Origin: Streptomyces radiopugnans
GTDB taxonomy: Bacteria; Actinomycetota; Actinomycetes; Streptomycetales; Streptomycetaceae
Assembly: GCF_900110735.1 (NCBI RefSeq)
Contig: NZ_FOET01000002.1
Location: 62,001-126,000 of the forward strand
Length of the DNA stretch: 64,000 bases
Direction: 5' to 3'
Shown: one piece after another, positions 32,104 to 40,204 of the stretch
Layout of the letters: the number at the start of each line of letters is the position of its first letter
How positions within the stretch are numbered: the first letter of the stretch is position 1
Position numbers and translations under genes: made by a program
Notes under the pieces: model-generated
What the model saw: only the letters and a program-made list of their open reading frames with translations
Told to the model about the DNA's origin: nothing
The model's database searches: none

Positions 32104-35048
32104 CAGGCGCGGCTCCCGGTAGCGGTGGCTGGGGTGTCGGGTGTGCCGCCGGACTTCCCGGCGGCCTCCTCGGGGGTCTCCTGCGCGGGGCCGACAGCGG
32201 ACAGCAGCTTCAGGCAGACGCCGGTGACCAGCAGGTACACCCCGGTGTCGAAGACCAGGGTGGTGGTCGCCTCCAGGTGGCCCAGCACCGGCAGCGTCAC
32301 GCTCACCAGCGCGCCACCCAGCGGTTCGCCGCCGAAGGCCAGCGGGGCCAGTCCGGCGGCCGCCGCGAGGGCCAGCCCGCCGCCGGCCACCAGCCGGGGG
32401 TCGAGCGGGACGGCGAACGCGCTGTCGGCGCGCCCGCCCACCAGGTAGCGCAGGGTGAACGCCTGCCCGGCCACCAGTCCCCCGGCGAAACCGCCGCCGG
32501 GACGCAGGTGCCCGGAGTAGAGCAGGTAGAGCGAGAGCACCAGCACGGACGGGAACAGCAGCCGGGCCAGGATCTCCAGCAGCAGGGACCGGTCGTGGGC
32601 GGGCAACTCCCTTGCCTCGGGCAGCCACTGCTCGTGCGGCAGGGCCCACCGGGCGGTGGGCTCGTAGCGGTCCGCGGCGGGCGGCCGGGCCCGGATGGTC
32701 GCGGCCCTGCCGCCCAGCACGCCGATCAGGGCGCCCACCCCGATCGCCGTCACCAGCAGCACGGCGATCTCGCCGAGGGTGTCCAGGGCCCGGAAGTCCA
32801 CGATGATGGCGTTGACGACGTTGTGGGCCCCGGCCTCCTCCACGTGGTCGGTGTAGAACTCGGAGACGGCCGGCTCCCGGCGGACGGTGGAGACGGCCAG
32901 GGCGAGGACCGCGACGAGCGCGCCGGCGGCCGTGGCCACCGCCAGGCGCAGCCGGCGTACGCGGCGGGAACCGGTGCGGACGCCGAGTTCGGCCGGCAGT
33001 CCGCGCAGCACCAGCACGATGACCACCAGGGTCAGCGTCTCGATGAGGAACTGGGTGAGCGCCAGGTCCGGGGCGCCCTGGACCAGGAACAGCCCGGCGA
33101 CCCCGTAGCCGACCGCGCCGGCCAGCAGTGCGGCCGCCAGCCGGTGCCGGGCGGTCGCGAGCGCCAGTGCGGTGATCAGCACGACGGCCGCCAGCGGCAC
33201 CTGGACGGCCGAGTTCCACAGCGGCGGGGCGGGCAGCGGGACGTCCCTCAGCAGCAGGGCGGCCCCGGGCACCAGCAGGACGGTCGCCAGCAGCACGGTG
33301 AGGTAGACCGGCAGGGAGCCGACCTGGGTGCGGCGGGTCAGCCACGCGGCCGCCCCGTCGAGGCCGCGGACCGCCTGCCGGTAGCTGCCCTGCGCGTCGG
33401 GGGCGCGGGGGGACCTGTCGCGCACCGCGGACAGGGCCGGGCGCAGGCGGTACAGCAGGAGGCCGGCGGCCAGTGCGGCGGCGGAGAGCAGCAGGGCGGG
33501 GCTCAGCCCGTGCCAGAGTGCGAGGTGGTACGGCTCCTGAGGGGACGGCAGCAGCGCGGCGTAGGGCTCGGTGAGGGCCTCGGTGCCCGAGTACCACACG
33601 CCCAGGCCCAGGGTGGCCGCCACCAGGGCGGCGATGGGCACGGCCATGCCGAGCGCCCGGTCGCCGGGGTCCTCCTGCGGTGTCGGCTCCGTGCCGGGCC
33701 GGCCGGCGAAGGCGCCCCACAGGTAGCGGACGGCGTAGGTCGCCGTGAGCGCGGAGCCCGCCACCAGGGCGGCCAGCACCCACTCCTCGCCCGCCCCGGG
33801 GCCGTGCCGGGCCGCGTTCCAGAAGGTGTCGAGGTACGCCTCGTGGCCCAGGTAGCCGGCCAGCGGCGGCAGTCCGGCCATGGAGGCGGCGGCGAGCGCG
33901 GCCAGGGTCAGCAGGACCGGCCTGCGGCGGCCCAGGCCGGAGAGCCGGCCGATCTCGCGGGTGCCGGTGTGGTGCTCGACCAGGCCGGTGATCAGGAACA
34001 GCGACGCCTTGAAGGTGGCGTGCGCCAGCAGCATCACCTCTCCGGCGAGGGCGGAGTTCCGGGTGCCGTAGCCGAACAGCGCGATGAGCAGGCCGAGTTC
34101 GCTGATCGTTCCATAGGCCAGGACTCGTTTGAGGTCGCTCTCCCACAGCGCCCGCCAGGCGCCGACGACCAGCGACAGCAGACCGACGGTCAGCACCAGG
34201 GGGCGCCAGGGCTCGGTGTCGGCGAAGCCGGGCGCCAGCCGGGCCGTCAGGTAGACGCCCGCCTTGACCATGGCGGCGGCGTGCAGATAGGCGCTCACCG
34301 TGGTGGGCGCGACCATCGCGGCGGGCAGCCAGCCGTGCAGGGGGAACTGCGCCGACTTGGTGAAGACGCCCACCAGGACGAGCACCAGCGCGGCGGGCAC
34401 GTATCCACCGTCCGGCGGATCGGCGACCAGTTCCGAGATCCGGTAGGTGCCGGCCGCCTCCCCCAGCATCACGAAGCCGAGCAGCATCGCCAGGCCGCCG
34501 CCGGTGGTGACGACCAGCGCCTGCTGGGCCGCCTCGCGGTGCTCCCGGGTCCTGCCCCGGCCGGCGATGAGCAGGAACGACACCACGGTGGTCAGTTCCC
34601 AGAAGACGTACAGGACCAGCAGGTTGTCGGCGGTGACCAGGCCGAGCATGACGCCGGCGAAGGCGAGCAGCAGCGCGGACTCGCGGCCGTGCCCCTCGGA
34701 GGTGTAGCGGGCGCCGTAGACCAGGACGGCGGCTCCGACGCCGCTGATGACGCCCGTCATCAGCAGTGAGAGCGCGTCCAGCCGCAGGAAGACCTCGAGG
34801 TCCAGCGAGGGCGCCCAGCCGAAGTGCTCCACGGGCGTGTCCCCGTCGAGCACGGAAGGGGCGAGGGCCGCCGCCCAGACCAGTGTGGCCAGCGGCACCA
34901 GGGCGGCCACCCACCACACGGCACGCCCGGCGCGCGGTGCGAGGGCGGGGAGGACGGCGGCCACGGCGGCGTGGGCGGCGATCAGAACCAGCAAGGGCAC
35001 TCCCGGGTGGACCACGCATGAGCGAACAGAGCGTACATAAGGGAACAT
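32103..35048 (-). CDS. mrpA: Mrp antiporter subunit A fused to MrpB domain
   Basis: This is up to 981 residues with about 20 membrane segments. The NuoL-like part contains YVFWELTTVVSFLLI, VFTKSAQFPLHGWLPAAM and HATFKASLFLITGLVEH. A NuoJ-like region follows (QGAPDLALTQFLIETLTLV). The final 150 residues are an MrpB domain (LRPGGGFAGGLVAGQAF), so there is no separate mrpB gene. The start is uncertain: conserved sequence begins near residue 17, and ATG 35048, GTG 35015 and GTG 35000 all lack a good ribosome site. It is the first gene of the mrp operon. Confidence 0.9.
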   Translation of the reverse strand: MFPYVRSVRSCVVHPGVPLLVLIAAHAAVAAVLPALAPRAGRAVWWVAALVPLATLVWAAALAPSVLDGDTPVEHFGWAPSLDLEVFLRLDALSLLMTGVISGVGAAVLVYGARYTSEGHGRESALLLAFAGVMLGLVTADNLLVLYVFWELTTVVSFLLIAGRGRTREHREAAQQALVVTTGGGLAMLLGFVMLGEAAGTYRISELVADPPDGGYVPAALVLVLVGVFTKSAQFPLHGWLPAAMVAPTTVSAYLHAAAMVKAGVYLTARLAPGFADTEPWRPLVLTVGLLSLVVGAWRALWESDLKRVLAYGTISELGLLIALFGYGTRNSALAGEVMLLAHATFKASLFLITGLVEHHTGTREIGRLSGLGRRRPVLLTLAALAAASMAGLPPLAGYLGHEAYLDTFWNAARHGPGAGEEWVLAALVAGSALTATYAVRYLWGAFAGRPGTEPTPQEDPGDRALGMAVPIAALVAATLGLGVWYSGTEALTEPYAALLPSPQEPYHLALWHGLSPALLLSAAALAAGLLLYRLRPALSAVRDRSPRAPDAQGSYRQAVRGLDGAAAWLTRRTQVGSLPVYLTVLLATVLLVPGAALLLRDVPLPAPPLWNSAVQVPLAAVVLITALALATARHRLAAALLAGAVGYGVAGLFLVQGAPDLALTQFLIETLTLVVIVLVLRGLPAELGVRTGSRRVRRLRLAVATAAGALVAVLALAVSTVRREPAVSEFYTDHVEEAGAHNVVNAIIVDFRALDTLGEIAVLLVTAIGVGALIGVLGGRAATIRARPPAADRYEPTARWALPHEQWLPEARELPAHDRSLLLEILARLLFPSVLVLSLYLLYSGHLRPGGGFAGGLVAGQAFTLRYLVGGRADSAFAVPLDPRLVAGGGLALAAAAGLAPLAFGGEPLGGALVSVTLPVLGHLEATTTLVFDTGVYLLVTGVCLKLLSAVGPAQETPEEAAGKSGGTPDTPATATGSRA

Positions 35049-35094
35049 CTACCGCGTGGCCGTACACCCTCCAGCGGCGCGGTCGCGCCGGGGG

Positions 35095-35118
35095 CCCGGG
35101 CCGGGACGCGGGCCCGGG
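35095..35118 (-). terminator. Hairpin between DUF2180 gene and mrpA
   Basis: An 8-bp stem CCCGGGCC/GGCCCGGG with an 8-base loop lies in the 80-base gap. It may end the upstream stress transcript or act as an attenuator, allowing partial read-through into mrp. Confidence 0.4.
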
Positions 35119-35128
35119 TGGCGCCGTG

Positions 35129-35329
35129 TCAGCCCTCCGCCCGCTCGCACACCTCGCACAGCGCCCGGCGGGCCTCCGGTGTCTGGGTGACCTGGCCCAT
35201 CCCCCGCGGCTCCTTGACGAGCTGGGAGTCGATCCGCAGGTGTTCGGGGCACAGGCCCACATGGCAGCGCGAGCACACCGCGACGGCGGTGGTGGTGCGG
35301 TCCCGTGTCAGGCACTCGTAGCAGTTCAT
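35129..35329 (-). CDS. DUF2180-like cysteine-rich zinc-binding protein
   Basis: This 66-residue protein has metal-binding pairs Cys3/Cys6, Cys19/Cys22, Cys27/His30 and Cys58/Cys61 (MNCYEC, CSRC, CPEH, CEVC), like the DUF2180 family of small Streptomyces zinc-ribbon proteins. TTTAVAVC is the conserved core. ATG 35329 overlaps the stop of the upstream membrane protein as ATGA. Function unknown; possibly a stress-induced zinc sensor or adaptor. Confidence 0.75.
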   Translation of the reverse strand: MNCYECLTRDRTTTAVAVCSRCHVGLCPEHLRIDSQLVKEPRGMGQVTQTPEARRALCEVCERAEG

Positions 35330-35709
35330 GGCCTCGGTCCGTTCTCGTCCAGTGCGTGGCCGCGCAGCCCCAGCGACTCCTCCAGTTCGCGGATGCGCGC
35401 GTCCAGCCGTTCGGCCCGGTCGGCGCGCTCGTAGGGGGTGAGCGGGGGCCTCCCCGTGATCACCAGCGTGGCGCAGCGGTAGAAGAGGTAGGCCGGCACG
35501 ACGACCGGCCAGGCCATCCCGTACAGGAACGCCGTCGACGCGGTGGCCGACTGGCCCTGCCGCCGGAAGCGCTCGACCGGGTCCTCGTCCGCGTGCCAGT
35601 CGCGCTCCAGCGCGATGACGCGGGCCCGCTCGATGCCGTACACCACACGGGCCGTCAGGAGAGCGACCGACAGATAGGCCGCTAACAGCAACAGCAGACC
35701 GACCAACAC
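35326..35709 (-). CDS. Small membrane protein with charged C-terminal helix, unknown
   Basis: From GTG 35709, with AGGAGGG about 10 bases upstream, the protein has 127 residues. Residues 1-24 form one membrane segment and about 62-86 a second. The C-terminal 30 residues are a charged helix (YERADRAERLDARIRELEE) that may form a coiled coil. I do not recognise the family. An exact stress promoter at 35742-35766 lies directly upstream, and DUF2180 is coupled downstream. Confidence 0.65.
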   Translation of the reverse strand: MLVGLLLLLAAYLSVALLTARVVYGIERARVIALERDWHADEDPVERFRRQGQSATASTAFLYGMAWPVVVPAYLFYRCATLVITGRPPLTPYERADRAERLDARIRELEESLGLRGHALDENGPRP

Positions 35710-35741
35710 GCTGCACCATCCCTCCTTCCGCACTCCGCGCA

Positions 35742-35766
35742 GTACCCGGGACGGAGGGGTGGAAAC
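35742..35766 (-). promoter_or_regulatory. SigB-type promoter (membrane protein-DUF2180 operon)
   Basis: Minus-strand GTTT-N15-GGGTAC, predicted start about 26 bases before the GTG. With the site at 35836 it forms the third divergent pair. Confidence 0.8.
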
Positions 35767-35835
35767 ACCGGGTGTGTACCCTTTCCGGCCCCGCTGGGCG
35801 GAACTCGGGACGGGAGCGGCGCGACGGGCCGGACC

Positions 35836-35860
35836 GTTTCCCCGGAGGGCGCGCGGGTAC
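35836..35860 (+). promoter_or_regulatory. SigB-type promoter (second hemerythrin operon)
   Basis: Plus-strand GTTT-N15-GGGTAC, about 40 bases before the hemerythrin ATG. Confidence 0.82.
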
Positions 35861-35900
35861 TCCGCGCCGGGCCACAGCACCTGTCGTGAGGAGGAGCGAG

Positions 35901-36488
35901 ATGGCTGGACGGGGCACATCGCCCGGCGCCGCCGCGGAGGAGGACGTGGTGGCCCTGCTGATGCGGCGGCACGAGGGGATCCGGGAGCGGTTCGACGCCG
36001 TGGAGGCAGCCGCCGGCGACGACGGCCGCCGGGCGGCGTTCCGGCGGCTGGTGCGGCTGGTGACCGCGCACGAGACCGCCGAGGAGGAGGTCGTCCACCC
36101 GTACGCGCGCGGCGCCGTCGAGGGCGGCGAGGAGATCGTCGCAGCACGTCTGGAGGAGGAGCGGCGGACCGGGGAGGCGCTGCTGCGGCTGGAGTCGATG
36201 GACTGCGCGGGCCCCGGCCGGGCGGCCTTCGTGCGGGAGTTCGCGGCACTGCGCGAGGTGGCGGAGGCGCACGCGCGCGCCGAGGAGCGGTACGAGTTCC
36301 CCCCTCTGGAGGCCGGGAGCGACCCCGAGTGGCGCAGGGCGATGGCACGGGCCGTGCGCGCCGCGGAGTCGGCGGCGCCCACCCGCCCGTACCCGGCGGC
36401 CGTGCCGGGCGGCGAGGACGCCGGGGCGGGCCCGTTCGCCGCCGTGGTGGACCGGGCCCGGGACGCGCGGCACGGGGAGGGGCTGTGA
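35901..36488 (+). CDS. Hemerythrin HHE-domain protein, second paralogue
   Basis: The ATG at 35901 follows GAGGAGCGAG and gives 195 residues. The ordered ligand helices are LLMRRHEGIRERFDAVE, HETAEEEVVHPYARG and HARAEERYEFPPLE, closely parallel to the gene at 21063, including the C-terminal APTRPYP. The two are clear paralogues, both under divergent stress promoters. Its stop overlaps the SDR gene start as GTGA. It probably handles oxygen, NO or iron under stress. Confidence 0.88.
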   Translation: MAGRGTSPGAAAEEDVVALLMRRHEGIRERFDAVEAAAGDDGRRAAFRRLVRLVTAHETAEEEVVHPYARGAVEGGEEIVAARLEEERRTGEALLRLESMDCAGPGRAAFVREFAALREVAEAHARAEERYEFPPLEAGSDPEWRRAMARAVRAAESAAPTRPYPAAVPGGEDAGAGPFAAVVDRARDARHGEGL

Positions 36489-37636
36489 CCGGGGCGCCGG
36501 CCGGGAGCGGCGCGGGCAGGGGCGCGGACAGCCGCGCGGGGGGCGGTCTGCGCGTGGTCGTCCTGGGCGCGACCGGCAATGTGGGCACCTCGGTGGTGCG
36601 GGCCCTGGGCGACGACCCGCACATCGGCTCGGTGCTCGGCGTCGCCCGCCGCACACCGCTGTGGACGCCGCCGAAGACCGAGTGGGCGAGCGCGGACATC
36701 GGGGCCGGCGGCGACGGCGAGGACCCGGCCGGGCGGGCCGCCGAGGAGCGGCTGACGGATCTGTTCCGGGGCGCCGACGCCGTGGTCCACCTGGCCTGGC
36801 TGATCCAGCCCACGCGCGATCCGCTGGTCACCTGGCGCACCAACGTGCTGGGCACCGCGCGGGTGCTGCGCGCGATGGCGGCGGCCGAGGTGCCCGCCCT
36901 GGTGTACGCCTCGTCGGTGGGCGCCTACTCCCCCGGCCCCGTCCACCGCGCGGTGGACGAGACGTGGCCGACCCACGGCGGCCGGCCGGACGCCGCGTAC
37001 TGCCGGGAGAAGGCGTACGTGGAGCGGCTGCTGGACGGCTTCGAGCGCGACCACCCCCGGGTGCGCGTGGTGCGGATGCGGCCGGGCTTCCTGTTCAAGC
37101 GGGAGGCCGCGAGCGAGCAGCGCAGGCTGTTCGCCGGCCCGTTCCTGCCGCAGCGGCTGGCCGGACTCGGCGCGGTGCCCGCCGTACCCGCCCTTCCGGG
37201 GATGCGCTTCCAGGTGCTGCACACCGACGACGCCGCCGAGGCGTACCGGCTCGCGGTCCTGAAACCGGTGCACGGCGCCTTCAACCTGGCGGCCGGACCG
37301 GTGGTGGACGCCTCCGTGCTGGCCGACGTGCTGGGCACCCGTGCGGTGCGGATGCCGCTGGGGCCGGTGCGGGCCGCGGCGGGCCTGGCGTGGCGGCTGC
37401 GGCTGGTTCCCTCGCCGCCGGAGCTGCTGGACGCGTTCCTGCGGCTGCCGGTGATGGACTGCGCGCGGGCCGCCGAGGAGCTGGGCTGGCGGCCCCGGCG
37501 GTCGGCGCAGGAGGCGCTGCGGGAGCTGTTGCGCGGGATGCGCGAGGTGGCGGGGGCGCCCACCGCTCCACTGGCGCCCGTCGTGGAGGGCGGGCGGCGG
37601 CACGAGATCGCCACCGGGGTGGGCGGGGGGCCCTGA
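36485..37636 (+). CDS. NAD-dependent epimerase/dehydratase (extended SDR)
   Basis: This 383-residue protein has a Rossmann start VVVLGATGNVGTSVVRAL at about residues 24-41, the NTNVLGT-like WRTNVLGTARVL, YASSVGAYSP, and the catalytic Y-x3-K in YCREK. It belongs to the extended SDR family acting on nucleotide sugars or quinone-type substrates. It starts at GTG 36485, overlapping the hemerythrin stop by 4 bp, an odd pairing that suggests a stress role and not simple sugar biosynthesis. An N-terminal 22-residue Gly/Ala-rich extension precedes the fold. Confidence 0.82.
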   Translation: MTGAPAGSGAGRGADSRAGGGLRVVVLGATGNVGTSVVRALGDDPHIGSVLGVARRTPLWTPPKTEWASADIGAGGDGEDPAGRAAEERLTDLFRGADAVVHLAWLIQPTRDPLVTWRTNVLGTARVLRAMAAAEVPALVYASSVGAYSPGPVHRAVDETWPTHGGRPDAAYCREKAYVERLLDGFERDHPRVRVVRMRPGFLFKREAASEQRRLFAGPFLPQRLAGLGAVPAVPALPGMRFQVLHTDDAAEAYRLAVLKPVHGAFNLAAGPVVDASVLADVLGTRAVRMPLGPVRAAAGLAWRLRLVPSPPELLDAFLRLPVMDCARAAEELGWRPRRSAQEALRELLRGMREVAGAPTAPLAPVVEGGRRHEIATGVGGGP

Positions 37637-37637
37637 C

Positions 37638-37675
37638 CCGGCCGCCCGCCCCCGGCCGCTGCCGCGGGCGGCCGG
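37638..37675. terminator. Hairpin between convergent SDR and pyruvyltransferase-like genes
   Basis: A perfect 12-bp stem with a 14-base loop begins just after the SDR stop codon and ends 8 bases before the opposite gene. Confidence 0.65.
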
Positions 37676-37683
37676 CCGGGCGG

Positions 37684-38706
37684 CTACCGCCCTGCGTGCC
37701 CGGCACCGGCACCGTACGTCCCGGAACCGGTGCCGGTCTCCGGCCGCAGCAGTCTCGCCAGCGCGCCGCCCTGGTCCCGGTCGGAGGCGTGGTGGAAGGC
37801 GTGCCACCGGCGCCTGGCCGCGGCCCGGCCCTCGGCCAGGCACCACCGCCACCAGCGGTCCAGCTCCTCGTGGGTCAGCCGCTCGGCCGGGACCAGGGCC
37901 GGCCACCGGTGCACCCGCGCCTGGGCGGTCACCTTCGCGCCGCCGGCCACCGGGTCGACGGCCAGGGCCGGGACCCCGGCGCGCAGGGCGAGCACCAGGC
38001 CGTGCAGCCGGTCGGTCACCACGACGTCGAGCCGGGCCAGGACGGACTGGAGCTGGGCGGGGGTGCCGCACAGCCGCCAGTCGCCGTCCGCCAGGCGGGT
38101 GTCCAGCTCCACCCGGGCGCAGTCGGTCCGCGCCAGCCACCCGGTGACCCGGTCGGCGACCTCCTCGTGGCGGCGGCGGCCCCCGTACTCCCCCTGCCCG
38201 CGGGTGAGGATCACGCCGGCCACCGGGGCGGCGGGCGCCGCGGGCGCGGCGGCGGCCAGGTCGGCGGTGGGCCGCACCGCCTCGGCGTCGCGCGGCAGCA
38301 CGTGGTGGAAGCCGCGTACGGCGGGGTCGCCGGGGTCGATGACCGACACGCCCACGGCGACGCGCACGCAGTCCGGGTAGCGCTCGTGGAGCCCTGCGAC
38401 CTGGGGTCCGTGCAGCGGGCCGCAGACGAAGACCACATGGGTGTACCGCGCCGGGTCCGCGTCCTCCAGGTGCGGCCCGTCCGGCCGGAAGCCCGGGCTC
38501 CAGGCGGTGTCGTGGGGTATGCCGGAGCGATCCAGCACCTCCCGTACGCGCTCCAGCGCCAGCACGTCGCCTGCCGTGGCCTCGCCGTGCAGGAAGGTGA
38601 ACCAGCCGGTGAGCAGCGCTCTGGGTCCTCCCGCCACCCCGGCCGTTCCGGGTGTTCCGGCCGCTTCGGGTGTTTTCGGCTTCGCCATCCGGGGACTCGG
38701 GGTCAC
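37684..38706 (-). CDS. Polysaccharide pyruvyl transferase-like protein
   Basis: This 340-residue protein has ALLTGWFTFLHGEATAGD near the start, HVVFVCGPLHG, and the family-defining VVTDRLHGLVLALRAGVPALAVDP. These fit the CsaB/ExoV-type polysaccharide pyruvyl transferase superfamily, which ketalises sugars with pyruvate from PEP. The start GTG 38706 overlaps the stop of the small DUF6480-like gene as GTGA; an in-frame ATG at 38688 is weaker. It may decorate the heptose-type glycan encoded nearby on the other strand, but this is inference. Confidence 0.78.
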   Translation of the reverse strand: MTPSPRMAKPKTPEAAGTPGTAGVAGGPRALLTGWFTFLHGEATAGDVLALERVREVLDRSGIPHDTAWSPGFRPDGPHLEDADPARYTHVVFVCGPLHGPQVAGLHERYPDCVRVAVGVSVIDPGDPAVRGFHHVLPRDAEAVRPTADLAAAAPAAPAAPVAGVILTRGQGEYGGRRRHEEVADRVTGWLARTDCARVELDTRLADGDWRLCGTPAQLQSVLARLDVVVTDRLHGLVLALRAGVPALAVDPVAGGAKVTAQARVHRWPALVPAERLTHEELDRWWRWCLAEGRAAARRRWHAFHHASDRDQGGALARLLRPETGTGSGTYGAGAGHAGR

Positions 38707-38930
38707 AGCGCCACTGCGTAGGCGATGAAGAACCCTGCGACGAGCACGGCCATGACCAGCAGCAGGACCAGTGGCACCGGACCCCAGCCGCTGGGCGTGT
38801 TGGCGTTCTGGTCCGGGGCGCCCGCGGGCGTGCTGCTCTCGCCGGGCGGCGTCTCGCCCGGCGGCACCCCGCCGCCGTCCTCGAGACCGGGCGACCGCCG
38901 GGGGTCCGGGTCCGGATGCGTTTCGCTCAT
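38703..38930 (-). CDS. Small DUF6480-like single-pass membrane protein
   Basis: This 75-residue protein starts MSETHPDPDPRRSPGLEDGG and contains VPPGETPPGE, a pattern seen in Streptomyces DUF6480 proteins. It ends in one membrane segment at about 52-73. CGGAG precedes ATG 38930. It is coupled to the pyruvyltransferase-like gene. Function unknown. Confidence 0.68.
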   Translation of the reverse strand: MSETHPDPDPRRSPGLEDGGGVPPGETPPGESSTPAGAPDQNANTPSGWGPVPLVLLLVMAVLVAGFFIAYAVAL

Positions 38931-39008
38931 GGTCTCCGAGTGCGCAGCAGGACGCCCCCTTACACCAGCTCCGGGCAACAAAAGCGGGGAACGAGAGGAA
39001 GAGTGCCG

Positions 39009-39977
39009 ATGATGGGTGAACGTGACCGGCGGCGGGCCGTGGTGACCGGCGGCGCCGGGTTCGTGGGTTCGCACCTGTGCGAACGCCTGCTGGACGACGG
39101 CCTGGTGGTGACGGCCGTGGACAACCTGCTCTCGGGGTCCGAGAGCAACCTCGCGCACCTGCTCGGCCGGGACGGCTTCGCCTTCGTGCGGCGTGACGCC
39201 TGCGCGCCGGGCGCCCTGGCGGACCTGCCCGGCGGCCCCTTCGACCTGGTCTTCCACCTGGCCTGCCCGGCCTCGCCCGCGGACTACCTGCGGCTGCCGC
39301 TGGAGACCCTGGAGACGGGCAGCAGCGGCACCCGCAACGCCCTGGAGCTGGCCGAGCGCGACGGTGCGCGGATGGTGCTGGCCTCCACCTCCGAGGTCTA
39401 CGGCGACCCCCGTGAGCACCCGCAGCGCGAGGACTACTGGGGGCACGTCAACCCCGTCGGCCCGCGCAGCGTCTACGACGAGGCCAAGCGGTACGCCGAG
39501 GCGCTGGTCACCGCCCACCGCGGGGCGCGCGGAACGGACACCGCGATCGTGCGGATCTTCAACTCCTACGGTCCCCGGATGCGCGCCGGGGACGGCCGCG
39601 CCGTGCCGACCTTCGTCCGGCAGGCCCTGGCGGGCGAGCCCCTGACGGTGGCCGGGGACGGCAGCCAGACCCGTTCGCTGTGCTACGTCGACGACACCGT
39701 GGCGGGCATCGTCGCGCTCGCCGAGAGCGACCTGCCGGGACCGGTCAACATCGGCGGCGAGGAGGAGACCACCGTCCTGGACATCGCCCGCCGGATCGTC
39801 AAGCTCACCGGCTCCGCCTCGCCGATCACCTTCGTCGAGCGGCCCGGCGACGATCCGGCCCGGCGCTGCCCGGACACCTCCCTGGCCAGGGAGAAGCTGG
39901 GCTGGGTACCACGTGTGGGCTGGCAGGAGGGGCTGGAGCGGACCATCGACTGGTTCGCCGGCCGGGCCGCCGCCTGA
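39009..39977 (+). CDS. UDP-glucuronate decarboxylase (UXS)-like nucleotide-sugar SDR
   Basis: This 322-residue protein has GGAGFVGSHL at residues 14-23, the substrate motif ASTSEVYGDP at 125-134, YWGHVNPVGPRSVYDEAKR with catalytic Tyr156/Lys160, and FNSYGPRM. This order is characteristic of UDP-xylose synthase-type enzymes, which decarboxylate UDP-glucuronate. A dTDP-glucose-type dehydratase or an epimerase is an alternative. ATG 39009 or 39012 follows GAGAGGAAGAG. It lies 227 bases before the heptose operon, on the same strand, with a hairpin between. Confidence 0.82.
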   Translation: MMGERDRRRAVVTGGAGFVGSHLCERLLDDGLVVTAVDNLLSGSESNLAHLLGRDGFAFVRRDACAPGALADLPGGPFDLVFHLACPASPADYLRLPLETLETGSSGTRNALELAERDGARMVLASTSEVYGDPREHPQREDYWGHVNPVGPRSVYDEAKRYAEALVTAHRGARGTDTAIVRIFNSYGPRMRAGDGRAVPTFVRQALAGEPLTVAGDGSQTRSLCYVDDTVAGIVALAESDLPGPVNIGGEEETTVLDIARRIVKLTGSASPITFVERPGDDPARRCPDTSLAREKLGWVPRVGWQEGLERTIDWFAGRAAA

Positions 39978-39984
39978 GCCGGGG

Positions 39985-40023
39985 CCGGCCGCCGTCCGGC
40001 CTCCCGGGCGGGGTGGCGGCCGG
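39985..40023 (+). terminator. Hairpin after UXS-like gene
   Basis: A 9-bp stem CCGGCCGCC/GGCGGCCGG encloses 21 bases and starts 7 bases after the stop. It probably separates the gene from the heptose operon. Confidence 0.45.
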
Positions 40024-40204
40024 TCCTTTCCGGGGCTCTTCCAGGGCCCTTCCCGGGCACGCTTCCGTCACCCGTTGGAGTCAGTTCCCCCGTAGAGAGT
40101 CGACCTGCGGCGTTTGGCATCGCTGCTGCCGGTAACCACGGAGGCCACAGCATCCCCAGGGACACCTGGACGCCATCGGGACCGACAGCACGGAGGCACC
40201 CCTC

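Noticed and set aside
31947-34769. Plus-strand Gln/Gly/Arg-rich frame opposite mrpA
   Set aside because: It has no recognisable protein fold and covers a clear antiporter gene in the opposite strand.
39903-39909. GGGTAC within the UXS-like gene as a stress promoter
   Set aside because: It is inside coding sequence with no suitably spaced GTTT and no gene start just downstream.
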